Of a stretch of 64,000 nt of DNA, positions 9,217-18,372 are shown one piece after another. How positions within the stretch are numbered: the stretch's first letter is position 1; each line of letters begins with the position of its first letter. The translations under genes were made by a program, and so were the position numbers. The DNA is from Acidimicrobiaceae bacterium (GTDB lineage: Bacteria; Actinomycetota; Acidimicrobiia; Acidimicrobiales; Ilumatobacteraceae), in assembly GCA_003569125.1 (NCBI GenBank), contig BGOG01000001.1, positions 1-64,000 on the forward strand. Reading direction: 5' to 3'. The notes under the pieces are model-generated. The model did not search any database. It saw only the letters and a program-made list of their open reading frames with translations, and was not told the DNA's origin.

Positions 9217-9600
9217 ATGGCTCTTTTCAATCGAACTCCAAAAGCGACACAGGCTGACTTAGAAACCTTGAAAACAGAACTCGTCGCACTCCGTGAAGAA
9301 TTAACTAAACGAACGAATGCCTTGTCGCTCGTGACGGCGATGACAAATGGTTTGGATCAAAAAATTTTGATCATCGATCAAAGAGTCACGAAGATGACAA
9401 CTGAGCTTTCGAATCAGATCCATGAACTTGGGGCAGAAATTGTAGCTTTAACTAAATCTTCGCAAGACAATGCTTCTCGAGAATCACTAGAACAACTTCG
9501 TGTTAGTCAAATACGAATCGCCAACGAACAAGCACGGTATGAAATCGCATTCAGACAAGACCTTGCTGAACTGGTTGAGCAAATTCGTCGTACTCAGTAG
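9217..9600 (+). CDS. small coiled-coil protein, unknown function
   Basis: I do not recognise this 127-residue protein. After a basic N-terminus (MALFNRTPKATQADL) nearly the whole chain is predicted by eye to be alpha-helical with heptad-like hydrophobic spacing, rich in Glu, Gln, Leu and Ile, with no glycine-rich or membrane segment. It is probably a cytoplasmic coiled-coil oligomer. A ribosome binding site (caggag) precedes the ATG at 9217. It is transcribed away from the tRNA and converges with the large UPF0182 gene, with only 26 bases between them, where an AT-rich imperfect palindrome may aid termination. Confidence 0.7.
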   Translation: MALFNRTPKATQADLETLKTELVALREELTKRTNALSLVTAMTNGLDQKILIIDQRVTKMTTELSNQIHELGAEIVALTKSSQDNASRESLEQLRVSQIRIANEQARYEIAFRQDLAELVEQIRRTQ

Positions 9601-9626
9601 TTCTAAAACTAATTTTCAGAAAATTC

Positions 9627-12593
9627 TCAGCCACCAATTAAAGAAATTGCCTTGCTTATTAAACTTCGGGCTTCAGCAAGTTTCTGCTGATACAGCGTGA
9701 AGTCAGGTGGAGTGCTGCCAAGAGCCGCGTCGGCTTGCGCAAACAGTTCTTCGGCTTTTGCGAGCAGCGCACTCGGAGTGTCTAATGCTGTGTCGCCGCT
9801 CGTACTAGAAGGCACGGTTGTATCAGTCGTAGTGGTCCCATCGGTTGATGCGCCACCGGTTGCGGTGTCATCAGTTGGTATGGCTGAACCATCATCAATT
9901 CTGTCGCCGAGATTGTCTTTGAAGCCCGGAAATAGTCTGGCAATCGCTGTAGTCAGATCATCCGCGAGCACGACTTTATTGTTGTATGACGCGAGAAATT
10001 TTCTGACAAATATTTGTTTTGCCGATGGATCATCGGGCCGCACAAATAACGGACGAACGTAGACGAGACCCTTTCCGACACTGACAATTTGCAAGTCACC
10101 GAAAATTACCCGAGAGCCTCTTTGGTCGAGCAAGGTGATCTGTTGAGAAACAACTGGGTCGCTACCAATTTCTGCTGCAACCGTTGCTGGTCCTTCCGGC
10201 AACGGATCATTAATTTTGAAAACCGTCAGTTGCCCGTATGTCGCAGGCTCGCTCGAAACGACCATGAACGCGCGTAGTTCTTTTCGGGCGTTGTCAGAAG
10301 AAAACGGCACAAACGGACGCAACATTGAAAACACGCCTGTTTTTTGTGCACTTCCTGGCGCATGAAACATCGTGTAGTACGGCTCGAATCGCGCCACGCT
10401 GGCGTCACGAACATCGCCGGTATTAACTGAATTCAAGTCATTAACTAGTCCGCCCGACACTGCGCCTGTTAAACCTTCAGGCTCAATTGCAGGTGCTTGT
10501 GCAACGCTCCATGCAGCATTGCGATTGAAAAACATTGTTGCATCGCTGAACTGATAACGACCATAAGTGTTCGTTTGCACCCTGAATAAATCTTCCGGGT
10601 ATCTGAAGTGTTCAACGAGTTGCTTTGGAGCGAGTGAAACCGAAGTAAATAATTTTGGAAATATAGATTGCCATGTGGCAATCACGGGATCTTTTTGATC
10701 TACGACATAAAACTTCATTGATCCGTCATAGGCATCAACCACAACTTTCACGCTGTTGCGAACATAATTAAAGTCCGTGTTGAGTCCGCTTCCAAAAGTC
10801 AGTTGATCAATGTTTGCTCGTTGCGCATATGGATAACGATCTGTTGTCGTAAATGCATCCAACACCCACATGACTTTTCCGTCGACCACGACCGGGTATG
10901 GGTCGGCATCCATTTTTAAGAACGGTGCAATTTTTTCTGCTCGCTCACGAACGTTTCGAAAAAACATAATCTGAGATTGCGATGTGATCAAACCCGATCC
11001 AACGAGGTTGTACTCGCCAAAATGCACGGCGAATGCGGCGCGCCGAACAAAGGACGAAAGTTGCACACCACCGATTCCTGAGAATGCACCGGCTTTAGTA
11101 TCCGAACAAGACTGTTCTACTTCACGACTATTTACCAGTGCATACGAATCAAGACCTTCGCCGAAATACAACTCGGGTCTTTTCACATCAAGGTTTGTAT
11201 AAATTGGTCGACCATCAACGGTCACTCTGCTTGCCGGCGCGACAACCAGCCCGCAACCGTGTGTGTAGAGAAGGTGTCGCGAAACCCAAGTGCGGTTTGG
11301 GATTCCGTCGGTGTTCAACTCACGGGCGCCAACCAAAACTTGTTGAGTTCGGCCATCTAGCGCATAGCGGTCAACGTCTAGATCACGAATCGCATAATAA
11401 GAAGTCTGTCCTTCATCCAAAACGAATCGGTCGCGCATCTGCAACGGGTCAAGTTGTCGAACATCGCGTAACGGTTCAACATCTGCAGTGACATCTGCTG
11501 CATTTATCGAGCCAAAATTGACATCAACTTGTTTGACATCACTCAGACCCATTGCGTTTTTTGTCGCGATCAAGTTGCGTTCAATATAAGGAAGTTCTTT
11601 GGTACTGACATTGGGCTGCACCGAGAAGCGTTGCACGAGAGATGGGTAAATTGTGCCTGCCACGAGTGCGACGACGATCCAAAGCATTGTTGCCAGAACG
11701 GGCAAGCGCCATCCTTTTTGCAATACATTCCATAAAAATAATGCCGCCACCGCGAGAGACACCAGAATCATCAAACTTGTTGCCGGAAGTTGTGCTGTTA
11801 CATCTGTGTAGGTTGCGCCCTGAACCACGCCACGGGTCGATCGAGTCAATTCAAAACGACCGTACCAATACGATGCTGCGCGCGACATCGCGATCAGAGC
11901 GAACAATACCGACAAGTGGGCTTTTGCTTGTGGTGTAACTCGACGACCTTGCGCTTGCATTTGAATAGAACCATTTAGATAGTGGATCATCGTTGTTACG
12001 AGCGTGATCAGAACGAGAGCAGCCAACGACCAACCAACCAAAAATTCAAGGAAAGGTAGACGAAAAATATAGAAACTTAAATCGCGAGCAAACAGCGGAT
12101 CATTGATGCCGAATTGTTGGGCATGACGAAATAGTTGCCAATCTTGCCATTGCGCACTCGTTGGCAATCCAACTAGAAGTCCGAGCACCACAGAAATCAC
12201 GATGCGAACAAGCCATTGGCGTTTTGCGATTAACTGCCGATAACCCGCAAGTGCTCTCTGTTCTGCCGACACCGGCACATTTTCTGGCGCAAGGCGATCG
12301 GCGATCCACAGATTGATCAACATCGCCAACGTGAAGACCACTACGAAAATCGCGGCGAGAGAAATTTTCGTGGTGATTACACCCCAGAAAATATCTGTGC
12401 GGCCCAACACATCGTGCCACAGCAAGTCAACATAAAAACCAGAAATGCTTCGAGCTGAAATTCCACCGACGACAAAAATTGCAAAAACAATCGTCCAGAT
12501 TGCTCGACCCTTTTTAAACGCGTTGAATCCGAAGCCACCACCAGATGCACCACGAGGGCGAGGTGATCTAGGTAAGTCGGAGGGGTTCCGCAC
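9627..12593 (-). CDS. UPF0182-family large membrane protein
   Basis: A 988-residue protein of the UPF0182 family, common in actinobacteria and cyanobacteria and of unknown biochemical function. The first third holds about seven membrane helices (near residues 32-52, 75-97, 130-150, 185-210, 235-250, 280-300 and 310-330), followed by a large region expected outside the membrane with segments typical of the family such as YIERNLIATKNAMGL and YGRYQFSDATMFFNRN. The tail carries a low-complexity Thr/Ser/Asp linker and a short final helical segment. It starts only 10 bases after the stop of the DivIVA-type gene, so the two are probably co-transcribed. That linkage to a polar-growth factor is the only functional hint. 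Confidence 0.9.
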   Translation of the reverse strand: MRNPSDLPRSPRPRGASGGGFGFNAFKKGRAIWTIVFAIFVVGGISARSISGFYVDLLWHDVLGRTDIFWGVITTKISLAAIFVVVFTLAMLINLWIADRLAPENVPVSAEQRALAGYRQLIAKRQWLVRIVISVVLGLLVGLPTSAQWQDWQLFRHAQQFGINDPLFARDLSFYIFRLPFLEFLVGWSLAALVLITLVTTMIHYLNGSIQMQAQGRRVTPQAKAHLSVLFALIAMSRAASYWYGRFELTRSTRGVVQGATYTDVTAQLPATSLMILVSLAVAALFLWNVLQKGWRLPVLATMLWIVVALVAGTIYPSLVQRFSVQPNVSTKELPYIERNLIATKNAMGLSDVKQVDVNFGSINAADVTADVEPLRDVRQLDPLQMRDRFVLDEGQTSYYAIRDLDVDRYALDGRTQQVLVGARELNTDGIPNRTWVSRHLLYTHGCGLVVAPASRVTVDGRPIYTNLDVKRPELYFGEGLDSYALVNSREVEQSCSDTKAGAFSGIGGVQLSSFVRRAAFAVHFGEYNLVGSGLITSQSQIMFFRNVRERAEKIAPFLKMDADPYPVVVDGKVMWVLDAFTTTDRYPYAQRANIDQLTFGSGLNTDFNYVRNSVKVVVDAYDGSMKFYVVDQKDPVIATWQSIFPKLFTSVSLAPKQLVEHFRYPEDLFRVQTNTYGRYQFSDATMFFNRNAAWSVAQAPAIEPEGLTGAVSGGLVNDLNSVNTGDVRDASVARFEPYYTMFHAPGSAQKTGVFSMLRPFVPFSSDNARKELRAFMVVSSEPATYGQLTVFKINDPLPEGPATVAAEIGSDPVVSQQITLLDQRGSRVIFGDLQIVSVGKGLVYVRPLFVRPDDPSAKQIFVRKFLASYNNKVVLADDLTTAIARLFPGFKDNLGDRIDDGSAIPTDDTATGGASTDGTTTTDTTVPSSTSGDTALDTPSALLAKAEELFAQADAALGSTPPDFTLYQQKLAEARSLISKAISLIGG

Positions 12594-12603
12594 GAAGCAA
12601 AGA

Positions 12604-14692
12604 CTAGCGGGGGGTTGGAACTACAAGACAACGACATCCCGAGTGAACGACAGGATGTTCGTGCCCAGTAGGAAAATTTTCACCAAGTGAAATTGTGCCC
12701 GCGAGTGAATTATCTTCAGCGTCCGAACATGCAGGACCATCGGGATCAACCATCCAACAGACCTTTGTACCCGCATCAAGAACAAGATACGCACCTCGAC
12801 TGTAAGCCAGACGAGCGATATCACTCACGAGTTTGTCTATCTGCTGCATTTTCCATTCGCGATAAACGGTGCGAATCAAACTTGACATCTCGCTGCTGTC
12901 TCCCGCGCTTTTCTCGACGCATTTCTGAATTCGAGTTCGCAACGGAAGCACGATCGTATCAGCGAGTTTTTTCGACATAACTTGCATCACGGTTGTGTTG
13001 CTAATTTTTTTTCTGAGGTCGGCTTTAAGACTTTTAGTCAGCGATTGTGCACCAGCCATTGCGGCTTCAATCAAATCTTTGTTTGTGGCTTCAACAAACG
13101 ATTGAACTTGACTATCAAAACTTGGCATAACCGTCTCTAGTGCGACTTGAGCTTTTTTATTCTGCAAGTAGTTGAGAGCCGAGTTCTCTTCGTCAGCCAG
13201 AACACGCTTGAGTTTTTTAGAGAGTGCTTCGATTATCGGGGCGAGTGCGTCATCTCGCTTGGTAAAAATTTTCAGATCAGGTTTCGCCGAAACTGATGCC
13301 GGATCAAAAGTTGTACTAGCTGTACTAGCTGTACTCGACGACACATTCGACTTGGTCACTTTTTTGTGAACTGGCTCGATTTTTTTAATTGAACCAGCGA
13401 CTGAGCTCGCACCCGCCTGGCGTAATTTGGCGAATAGATCATCTACATTCGATTTTTTGGGCTCAACAACTGGATCTTTTGTCGGGGCTTGATCAGTTGC
13501 CGCTGGCGCTGCTGTTACTGCTGGCGCTGCTGTTACTGCTGCGCTGCTGTTACTGCTGGCGCTTCAAGCGTCTCTGAGACTTCTGTTGCTTCTGCTACCG
13601 GTGCATCAGTTGAAGGGTGCAATCGACGTGAAGTTCTGCCAAATAACTGAATGACATTCGCCCGATGACCTTCTTCTGGTTCCGACTTCACTTCTGTTTT
13701 AACTTCCGGTTTAACTTCTACTTTGATTTTTCTGGCTTCACTTCAGGTTTCACTTCTAGTTTGACTTCTGGCTTGGGTGTCACTGGCTGCGGCACGACTT
13801 CAATTTTGATTGGGGTTTCACTCGGCGCCGTCAGAAATGATTCTTCATCAGTTTGCGCGAACAACTCATCGTTCTCAATTTCTAGAACTTGCTCAACCCG
13901 ATGATTAGATTCATGGCCAGGTAACTTCGCAACATCTGGACGCACGTTTTCTAAAGTATCGTCTTCGTATTTTTCACGATCAAAAAGAACAACGTTCTGA
14001 AAAGATTGATCCACGACTCCCTCGGGCACGGCTCGTGCTAAATCTCCTGCCGCATCGTCGAATTCAGTCAAGTCACCCATCACATCATTGGCCGCCAAGC
14101 GTGCGCGTTCAAAAGCCGACATCAACCGATCGCGATCACGAACTAATTGTTCTATTTGTTGTTTCGCGAGTTCGCGACGCCGCGCAAGTTCGGTCAGCAT
14201 TTTTTCTTTGTACGCGCGAGCTTCATTTATCATTTCGCGACCTTGCTGTTTAGCAAGTTCTATTTCAGATTCGCTGTCATCTAGAGCATCGCTTCGCCTA
14301 CGCTCATTTTCGATTTCGGCTTCTTCGCGCAACCGTGCAACCTCAGAGGTTGCTTCTCGCACCAATCTCTCGGCCGTTTCAGCCCCACGCATTCGCATTT
14401 GTTGTGCTGCTTCGCGAGCAACAGATAAAACACGGGCCGTCTCTTCACCCAGCAGCGACGTGACCGTTGCTTCATCGAGCACACCAGGATCAGACAAACC
14501 GCGAGTTTGCATCGCGCGCATTTCACTTTCTAAAAATCTTTCTCGCTCTTGAAGTCTGGCCAACTCGGCCGAGACCATCCTCAAAAAGTCACGAACTTCA
14601 CCTTGGTCGTAGCCACGCCTCGCGATGTTGAATTGTGCTGACCCAACCGCACCAGGGGATGAAGGGTCAGGGCGCGAGAATGAAATCGCCAT
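12604..14692 (-). CDS. DivIVA-domain protein fused to a phage gp7/MuF-like Cys-His domain, split by two indels
   Basis: Three adjacent reading frames form one gene. Frame 1 (from 14692) carries an N-terminal DivIVA domain (RRGYDQGEVRDFLRMVSAELARLQ near residue 30) and a long coiled coil. A base is missing in the T run at 13727-13731, after which a Lys/Glu/Val-Pro linker, VIQLFGRTS and an Ala-Val-Thr repeat follow. A second base is missing at 13541, after which VDDLFAKLRQAG leads into a helical domain ending in paired Cys, HEH and HSGCRC motifs. Restoring two bases gives exactly 697 codons. DivIVA recruits wall synthesis to poles; the C-terminal Cys/His pattern resembles phage minor head (SPP1 gp7, Mu F) C-termini. 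It follows the PDZ protease by 21 bases. Single-gene status is well supported; the domain comparison is by eye. Confidence 0.75.
13312..13338. repeat. three tandem 9-bp units inside the DivIVA-fusion gene
   Basis: Three consecutive copies of a 9-base unit (tgtactagc, tgtactagc, tgtactcga) encode a Ser-Thr-Ala repeat in the linker before the C-terminal domain. The unit length keeps the frame open. It marks a flexible linker and a possible slippage site. Confidence 0.85.
13505..13557. repeat. three tandem 18-bp units, the last one base short
   Basis: Two perfect 18-base copies (13505-13522 and 13523-13540) are followed by a 17-base copy lacking one G at 13541. On the minus strand each encodes Ala-Val-Thr-Ala-Ala-Pro. 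The missing base causes the second frameshift of the DivIVA-fusion gene, and restoring it joins the two frames. Confidence 0.9.
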
Positions 14693-14713
14693 ATATATAA
14701 GGTTAAACCTTGA

Positions 14714-15901
14714 TTAGAGCTCTATCGCGTCATTAGAAATGTCGCTGCCCCCCATCTCTTTGAGGATTGCCAGCGCTTCGCCAAGATTTGCAACAGGAGC
14801 GATGCGCAGTTTTGATCCTGCAACTCGTCTTGCAGCATCAATTTCTTCTGCTGATTGCGAACTCGGCACGAAAAATACTTTGGCACCAGAGGCCTTGACT
14901 GCGACTGTTTTCTGACGCAACGCACCAATCGCACCAACTGTTTCATCACCATCAATCGTGCCCGTCGCGGCTACTTTTACTCCGCCTGTCAAGTTGCCGG
15001 GAGTCAATTCATCGAGTAACGCCAATGTGAATGCGAGACCGGCGGATGGTCCACCAATCAGATCTGTATCGATATCGACCTCGAATGGCAACCGAACAAT
15101 TCGCGTGTCTGCTGGCCACACGCCAATAATTGTGCGATTTGGATCATCTGGACTGGCGATCAGCTCAACTTCTTTGGTGATTGACTCAAGAGATTTTTGT
15201 GGCGTAATTTTTAGTTTAACAACATCACCTGGTTTATAATTTTTCATCAGTGGAAGTAAGTCAGCCAAAGTTGGAATCTCAATTCCATCAAAAGAAGTAA
15301 TAGCGTCGCCGACTGCGAGTTGTAAACACGCGCTCAATGGACGGGGCTTGGCCTCACATACGAATCGATCAATAATTAATTCTCCGTAACTAATTGACGC
15401 CTCATATCCCAGACGACGCAACGCGACATATTCAGCAATTTGTTTTGCCGTAATCATCGACTTGAACCCGACGGCTCTTTGTTGATCTGGAGTCGCAGTG
15501 CCGAATTTCTGGAGTCGATTCAATACATCTACATCCGGATCTAGCGTGCCGAGCAACGCATCAAAAGCCGAAAGTTTTGATCCATACGCGGTGACGAATA
15601 AAACCGGTGTGGTCGGTTTATATTGATCGGCAAGTTGCAGGGCATCCTTATCAAACGAAAATCTTGAGCTAACTTGCTCTGCTGAACCTGGTGCAACTTC
15701 CCAATAGTCGACACGAACCAACGAAGAAATAATTATCGCGCCAGTTATCAACCAAACAACCGTGAAGATTGGTATCGCCCACCACATGTTTCTCTGACGC
15801 GGTGCAATAACTATTTGAGGCACGTCGTGATGCGCGTCTTGCTGCTGTTGGTCCATCTCTGGCGATACGCTAGAAGAAGTCGTGGTTGTGTCGATATTCA
15901 T
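14714..15901 (-). CDS. PDZ-domain Lon-type (S16) membrane protease
   Basis: A 395-residue membrane-anchored protease of the type widespread in actinobacteria and Bacillus (YlbL-like). A Thr/Ser/Gln-rich cytoplasmic head is followed by one membrane helix near residues 40-62, an extracellular region, a PDZ domain near residues 190-260 (LAVGDAITSFDGIEIPT), and a C-terminal Lon proteolytic domain. The catalytic serine is in GGPSAGLAF and the lysine in GALRQKTVAVKASGA. I chose the ATG at 15901 (MNIDTT); it overlaps the start codon of the divergent small membrane protein. An ATG at 15855 (MDQQQQ) is an alternative that removes this clash. It leads the block with the DivIVA fusion and UPF0182. Confidence 0.9.
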   Translation of the reverse strand: MNIDTTTTSSSVSPEMDQQQQDAHHDVPQIVIAPRQRNMWWAIPIFTVVWLITGAIIISSLVRVDYWEVAPGSAEQVSSRFSFDKDALQLADQYKPTTPVLFVTAYGSKLSAFDALLGTLDPDVDVLNRLQKFGTATPDQQRAVGFKSMITAKQIAEYVALRRLGYEASISYGELIIDRFVCEAKPRPLSACLQLAVGDAITSFDGIEIPTLADLLPLMKNYKPGDVVKLKITPQKSLESITKEVELIASPDDPNRTIIGVWPADTRIVRLPFEVDIDTDLIGGPSAGLAFTLALLDELTPGNLTGGVKVAATGTIDGDETVGAIGALRQKTVAVKASGAKVFFVPSSQSAEEIDAARRVAGSKLRIAPVANLGEALAILKEMGGSDISNDAIEL

Positions 15902-16193
15902 GTCACTCACCGTCTTTGATGTTACGGTCAGGTCTACTGCAATCATCGTGCTGAGCCTGATTATCCTGTGGTTGGTAACAAAAAATCGAGCTACCGAAGT
16001 GACTAGATCGCGTGTCGTCAAAGTGCAGAGTCAAGACTCCAATTTATCCGCGCCGTCAAAAAATACTTGGAATACCAGATCAGTTGGTGCGCTTGGCATC
16101 ACTAGCATCTTCTCTGGAGTCGTTTTAGCAGTTTTCATTTCGGTGATATTGGCAGTTTTGATCTCCAAACTGACCGGATCAATAGGTCAATAG
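15900..16193 (+). CDS. small membrane protein, unknown function
   Basis: I do not recognise this 97-residue protein. It has two hydrophobic segments (about residues 12-27 and 68-92) separated by a basic, Ser-rich loop, so it is probably a two-helix membrane protein. The ATG at 15900 overlaps the start codon of the divergent PDZ protease; an upstream GTG/ATG at 15882 is also possible. It stops three bases before legB, so it is probably the first gene of the legionaminic transcript and may have a part in membrane positioning of the pathway, but nothing in its sequence shows this. Confidence 0.5.
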   Translation: MSLTVFDVTVRSTAIIVLSLIILWLVTKNRATEVTRSRVVKVQSQDSNLSAPSKNTWNTRSVGALGITSIFSGVVLAVFISVILAVLISKLTGSIGQ

Positions 16194-16196
16194 CAA

Positions 16197-17189
16197 ATGA
16201 AAATTCTCGTAACTGGCGCGGATGGTTTTATCGGCTCGCATTTGGTCGAAGCACTCATTAAACGCGGACATCAAGTTCGCGCATTCGTGCTTTATAACTC
16301 GTTTAATTCTTGGGGTTGGCTCGACGATGCAACTCAGTCAGTTCGCGACAGCCTCGATGTTTTCGCCGGAGATATTCGTGACCCACACGGTGTTGATGCC
16401 GCAGTGTCTGGCCAAGATGTAATTTTGAACCTCGCGGCGTTGATCGCGATCCCCTATTCGTATCATTCGCCCGACACTTATATCGACACCAACATCAAGG
16501 GCACGCTGAATATCTTGCAGGCTGCACGTCGGCACAATGTGAAACGAATCGTGCAAACTTCGACAAGTGAGGTTTACGGCACCGCGCAATATATTCCAAT
16601 TGATGAGAAGCACCCTTTACATCCACAGTCACCTTATGCGGCATCCAAAGTCGGCGCCGATCAACTTGCTTTAAGTTTTCATGCTTCGTTTGATTTGCCG
16701 GTCGGAATTCTTCGACCGTTCAATACTTACGGGCCAAGACAATCTGCGCGGGCGGTTATTCCAACAATTATCAGTCAACTCGCGACGAACCGAGAAGTAA
16801 AACTCGGCGCACTTTCGCCGACGCGCGACTTCACGTTTGTCGAAGACACGGCATCTGGCTTCATCGCTGCTGCCGAGAGCGATGCGATTGTTGGCGAAAC
16901 AATTAATTTAGGTAGCGGTTTCGAAATCTCCATCGAAGATACAGCCAAGACAATCGCCGAAATTATGGGCGTCGATCTGAAACTCTCAAACGACAAACAG
17001 CGTGATCGACCAAAAAATTCTGAGGTCGAGAGACTGCATGCTTCAATTGAAAAAGCCGAAAAACTTCTCAAATGGAAGCCATCATTGAATGGTGCCGAAG
17101 GTTTCAAAATCGGCTTGAAGCGTACGATTGATTGGTTTTCAGACTCGAATAATTTGTCGCGCTACAAGGCAGATCGGTACAACATTTAA
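16197..17189 (+). CDS. legB: LegB-like NDP-sugar 4,6-dehydratase
   Basis: An extended short-chain dehydrogenase/reductase of 330 residues. It has the GADGFIGSHL nucleotide motif at residues 7-16, the TSTSEVYG catalytic serine/threonine region and the YAASK catalytic pair near residue 148. The GILRPFNTYGPRQSARAVIPTI stretch is typical of LegB, the 4,6-dehydratase acting on a GDP- or UDP-linked N-acetylglucosamine, the first committed step to legionaminic acid. legC follows five bases later. In Campylobacter the substrate is the GDP-linked sugar made by PtmE, and ptmE is present here at 21253-22302. Confidence 0.9.
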   Translation: MKILVTGADGFIGSHLVEALIKRGHQVRAFVLYNSFNSWGWLDDATQSVRDSLDVFAGDIRDPHGVDAAVSGQDVILNLAALIAIPYSYHSPDTYIDTNIKGTLNILQAARRHNVKRIVQTSTSEVYGTAQYIPIDEKHPLHPQSPYAASKVGADQLALSFHASFDLPVGILRPFNTYGPRQSARAVIPTIISQLATNREVKLGALSPTRDFTFVEDTASGFIAAAESDAIVGETINLGSGFEISIEDTAKTIAEIMGVDLKLSNDKQRDRPKNSEVERLHASIEKAEKLLKWKPSLNGAEGFKIGLKRTIDWFSDSNNLSRYKADRYNI

Positions 17190-17193
17190 TTAG

Positions 17194-18372
17194 ATGACGA
17201 CTTACGATCTACCGACACGCGAATTTCTTGAAGTACTAACTTCTGTGTTGGGTCCAGCCGAAAAATCAACGATTGCCCTGCACGAACCAAACATTGGCGA
17301 CCATGAGCACAAAATGGTTGCCGAGTGCTTGTCATCTGGTTGGGTTTCGTCAGTTGGTGAGTTCATCACCCGTTTCGAAAATCAACTTTCAAAAATCACT
17401 GGTGCTAAACATGTAATCGCGGTTGTCAACGGCACTTGCGCGCTTCATCTTGCGTTGCACTCGGTGGGCATCAATCCTGGTGACGAAGTTATTATCCCAT
17501 CACTAAGTTTTGTCGCTACCGCCAACGCAGTCGCGCATTGTGGCGCCATCCCACATTTTGCTGACAGTGACTTGACGACTCTCGGTTTGGATCCAACTGC
17601 TTTGCGAAAGCACCTCGGGTCAGTAGCAACCAGGCGAGGTGACGATCTGATTAACACAAAAACGGGTCGGCGAATCGGTGCGATTGTGCCGATGCATACT
17701 TTTGGCCACCCAATGCAGATTGACGAACTTATTTTGGTTGCCAAAGAGTTCGGCTTACCGATTGTTGAAGATGCAGCCGAGTCACTCGGAAGTTGTGTTG
17801 GTAAAAAACACACTGGAACATTTGGTCGTTGCGGAATCTTGAGTTTTAACGGCAATAAGACGATCACAACTGGCGGTGGCGGAGCGATTCTGACCGATGA
17901 CGAATCGCTCGCCAAAAAAATTCGTCATCTTGCTACGACCGCAAAACTCGCACACGATTGGGAGTTCCTGCATGATCAAACTGCTTTCAACTATCGCATG
18001 CCAAATCTAAATGCCGCCCTTGGATGCGCTCAACTAGATCGACTTGACGAATTTTTGAGGCACAAACGAAATCTCGCCAATAAATACGACAAGGCTTTAC
18101 AAAATTCGGGGTCTTTTGAATTTGTCGGCGAACCAAAAGGAACTACCTCCAATTATTGGCTGAACACTTTTCGGCTGACGAATCCAAACTTGGCAATGCG
18201 TAACGAGTTGCTCACCGCTTCACGAGCGAAAGGTTATTTATGTCGTCCCGCATGGAACCTGCTGCACCAACTTCCGATGTATGAAAACTCACCCCGCGCA
18301 GAATTACCGGTCGCACAAATACTCCTGAGTTCTCTGATCAATGTGCCAAGTAGCGCAAACTTAGGATCATGA
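17194..18372 (+). CDS. legC: LegC-like sugar aminotransferase
   Basis: A PLP-dependent DegT-family aminotransferase of 392 residues which would aminate the 4-keto group of the LegB product. Characteristic LegC features are the N-terminal IALHEPNIGDHE segment, VNGTCALHLAL near residue 80, the PMHTFGHP segment, EDAAESLGS, and the aldimine lysine in FNGNKTITTGGGGAI near residue 220. Length and ending are normal. The stop overlaps the start of legG (ATGA), indicating translational coupling. Confidence 0.92.
   Translation: MTTYDLPTREFLEVLTSVLGPAEKSTIALHEPNIGDHEHKMVAECLSSGWVSSVGEFITRFENQLSKITGAKHVIAVVNGTCALHLALHSVGINPGDEVIIPSLSFVATANAVAHCGAIPHFADSDLTTLGLDPTALRKHLGSVATRRGDDLINTKTGRRIGAIVPMHTFGHPMQIDELILVAKEFGLPIVEDAAESLGSCVGKKHTGTFGRCGILSFNGNKTITTGGGGAILTDDESLAKKIRHLATTAKLAHDWEFLHDQTAFNYRMPNLNAALGCAQLDRLDEFLRHKRNLANKYDKALQNSGSFEFVGEPKGTTSNYWLNTFRLTNPNLAMRNELLTASRAKGYLCRPAWNLLHQLPMYENSPRAELPVAQILLSSLINVPSSANLGS

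Noticed and set aside
12604-13359. The gp7-like domain as part of a prophage
   Set aside because: No other phage gene surrounds it and the frame continues from the DivIVA domain, so it belongs to a host fusion gene.
13505-13557. 18-bp direct repeats as a CRISPR array
   Set aside because: The copies are tandem without spacers, in frame and code for an Ala-Val-Thr linker.
12604-14692. Three separate genes in this stretch
   Set aside because: Restoring one base at each of two simple-sequence sites gives one exact open frame of 697 codons, and the linker and domain order are continuous.
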